Below, in pieces: positions 32,237 to 33,067 of a DNA stretch of 33,067 nt. Made by a program: the position numbers and the translations under genes. The notes under the pieces are model-generated. The model worked only from the letters and a program-made list of their open reading frames with translations. It was not told the DNA's origin and made no database searches. Source of the stretch: Neelides folsomi (lineage: Eukaryota; Arthropoda; Collembola; Neelipleona; Neelidae); contig JAQGBZ010000553.1 in the NCBI GenBank assembly GCA_034687125.1, positions 1-33,067 of the forward strand, written 5' to 3'. Position 1 is the stretch's first letter. Each line of letters starts with the position of its first letter.

Positions 32237-32584
32237 TTATTTCTGCCATAAATCGAATAAAAAGTTATTTGGATCAGGAGTGGTATTCATGATTTGAACC
32301 CCATTTGATCTCAAATAGATATATATGATCACAATCATCATTAATGCCTAAGAATATTAATCAAAAACAAATAAATAATAATATTACATACATAATAGAT
32401 AAATACAGGTATTTATAATATATTTGTTAGTAGGTACATTACATTTGGGAATTGTAACATACTCTAATCAAAATAATTTAAAACTCACCGAAGATAACAA
32501 AAATAATATGAAGAGGCCACATAAGGACTTGGTTTGATCCATTTTATTTAGCTGTGCGTTTTTCGCTCCTGGATGATTCTCCAT
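32237..32584 (-). CDS. Small single-pass membrane protein, 68 aa, 2 exons
   Basis: Not recognised. Exons on the minus strand are 32584-32489 and 32347-32237, phase 0, with strong sites (TCG^GTGAGT, TTCTTAG^GCA). The first ATG follows in-frame TAA and TGA codons; a second in-frame ATG at residue 15 could also start. Residues 1-20 are polar (NHPGAKNAQLNKMDQTK). Residues ~21-45 form one hydrophobic span that the intron divides (LCGLFILFLLSS then ALMMIVIIYIYL), so splicing rebuilds a single transmembrane helix. The tail is polar (TTPDPNNFLFDLWQK). The uncharged-then-Arg boundary after the span and the lack of a cleavage site suggest a membrane anchor rather than a signal peptide. No homologue is claimed. 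Confidence 0.6.
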
Positions 32585-33067
32585 TTTCGGATTAACAATT
32601 CATTAATAAGAGTTCATTGAATTAATATAGTCAATAAGCTCAGGTATTTATTAATTTTATGAATATTTAACCATTGTGTACGAGTTCGTAGCTCGATGAA
32701 TTTAAAGAATACTTAATATATTAGTTAGATATTTACATAAATAATTTATCCATCGGCATTCTTACCACATGGCCATGTGAATCTCTAAATCATGGTTTTA
32801 ACTGGAAAGTTTTTAACATTGGAAGCCAACAATAAGTTTGCAGCTGTATAGTGAAATAATATAAAAGTGAGTAAATAATGAATACCTAGAATAAATACAC
32901 TGGACCTCGGATAAGATCAACTTCACAGGATACACCAATTTTGGTGATCTTAACCGAGGTTGATATATATCATATAATTACACATGTAGATATTTATATT
33001 ATTGAAAATTAAATAATTTAATTCACATATTGTGCAAATTATAGTATACGTATATAAGAATGTTGAA
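32585..33067. other. Right-edge intergenic with a hairpin
   Basis: AT-rich, no gene seen. ACCTCGGATAAGATCA (about 32904-32919) pairs with TGATCTTAACCGAGGT (about 32945-32960) with one mismatch, giving a 16-bp stem and a ~25-nt loop. Confidence 0.45.

Noticed and set aside
1..33067. CRISPR array, bacterial operons, rRNA or tRNA genes
   Set aside because: None seen; gene structure is clearly eukaryotic. tRNAs were only looked for by eye and could be missed.

Overview
This is a nuclear DNA window from an animal, most likely an arthropod. Genes are split into short exons by introns that are mostly 50-110 bp with GT-AG ends, intergenic DNA is very AT-rich, and non-autonomous transposons are dense. 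Three genes narrow the lineage. There is an insect-type gustatory receptor (C-terminal TYLIVFLQ), a Mu-class glutathione S-transferase (a class generally missing from winged insects but present in springtails, crustaceans and mites), and a TRPA1-type channel. A springtail or other non-pterygote arthropod fits best; this is inference. All exon structures below were assembled by hand from splice-site phase, and in every case the joined lengths are divisible by three.

Layout. 1-2,000: an ankyrin-repeat fragment at the left edge, a 20-bp tandem repeat, an inverted-repeat element, and a hAT-type MITE with a perfect 8-bp target duplication. 2,058-3,075 (-): Mu-class GST, 5 exons, 233 aa. 3,588-4,120: a 533-bp terminal-inverted-repeat element between 10-bp direct repeats. 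4,614-4,810: another MITE. 5,201-7,418 (-): a 4-exon gene for an unrecognised basic 240-aa protein whose introns carry two inverted-repeat elements. 7,419-9,384: no gene recognised, one fold-back element. 9,385-15,737 (-): a complete 21-exon TRPA1-like channel, 1215 aa, with one GC-AG intron. 16,286-22,118 (+): a BEL/Pao LTR retrotransposon bounded by 311-bp LTRs and a TAATA repeat. Its gag and integrase ends are decayed, and the centre of pol is replaced by about 2.5 kb holding a broken DDE transposase and an intact 3-exon Kunitz inhibitor gene. 23,021-24,817 (+): a TBL2-type WD40 protein, 447 aa. 25,281-25,435: a MITE with perfect 46-bp inverted repeats. 25,584-26,415 (-): a four-transmembrane protein, 192 aa. 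27,141-28,733 (-): a secreted acid-lipase family enzyme, 388 aa. 29,744-31,289 (-): the gustatory receptor, 466 aa. 32,237-32,584 (-): a 68-aa single-pass membrane protein in two exons.

The genes do not form one pathway. Two are sensory (TRPA1-like channel, gustatory receptor), one is detoxifying (GST), two are secreted (Kunitz inhibitor, lipase) and one is an ER-type scaffold (TBL2). The strongest candidate for something unusual is the retrotransposon that encloses a complete, intron-bearing Kunitz gene.
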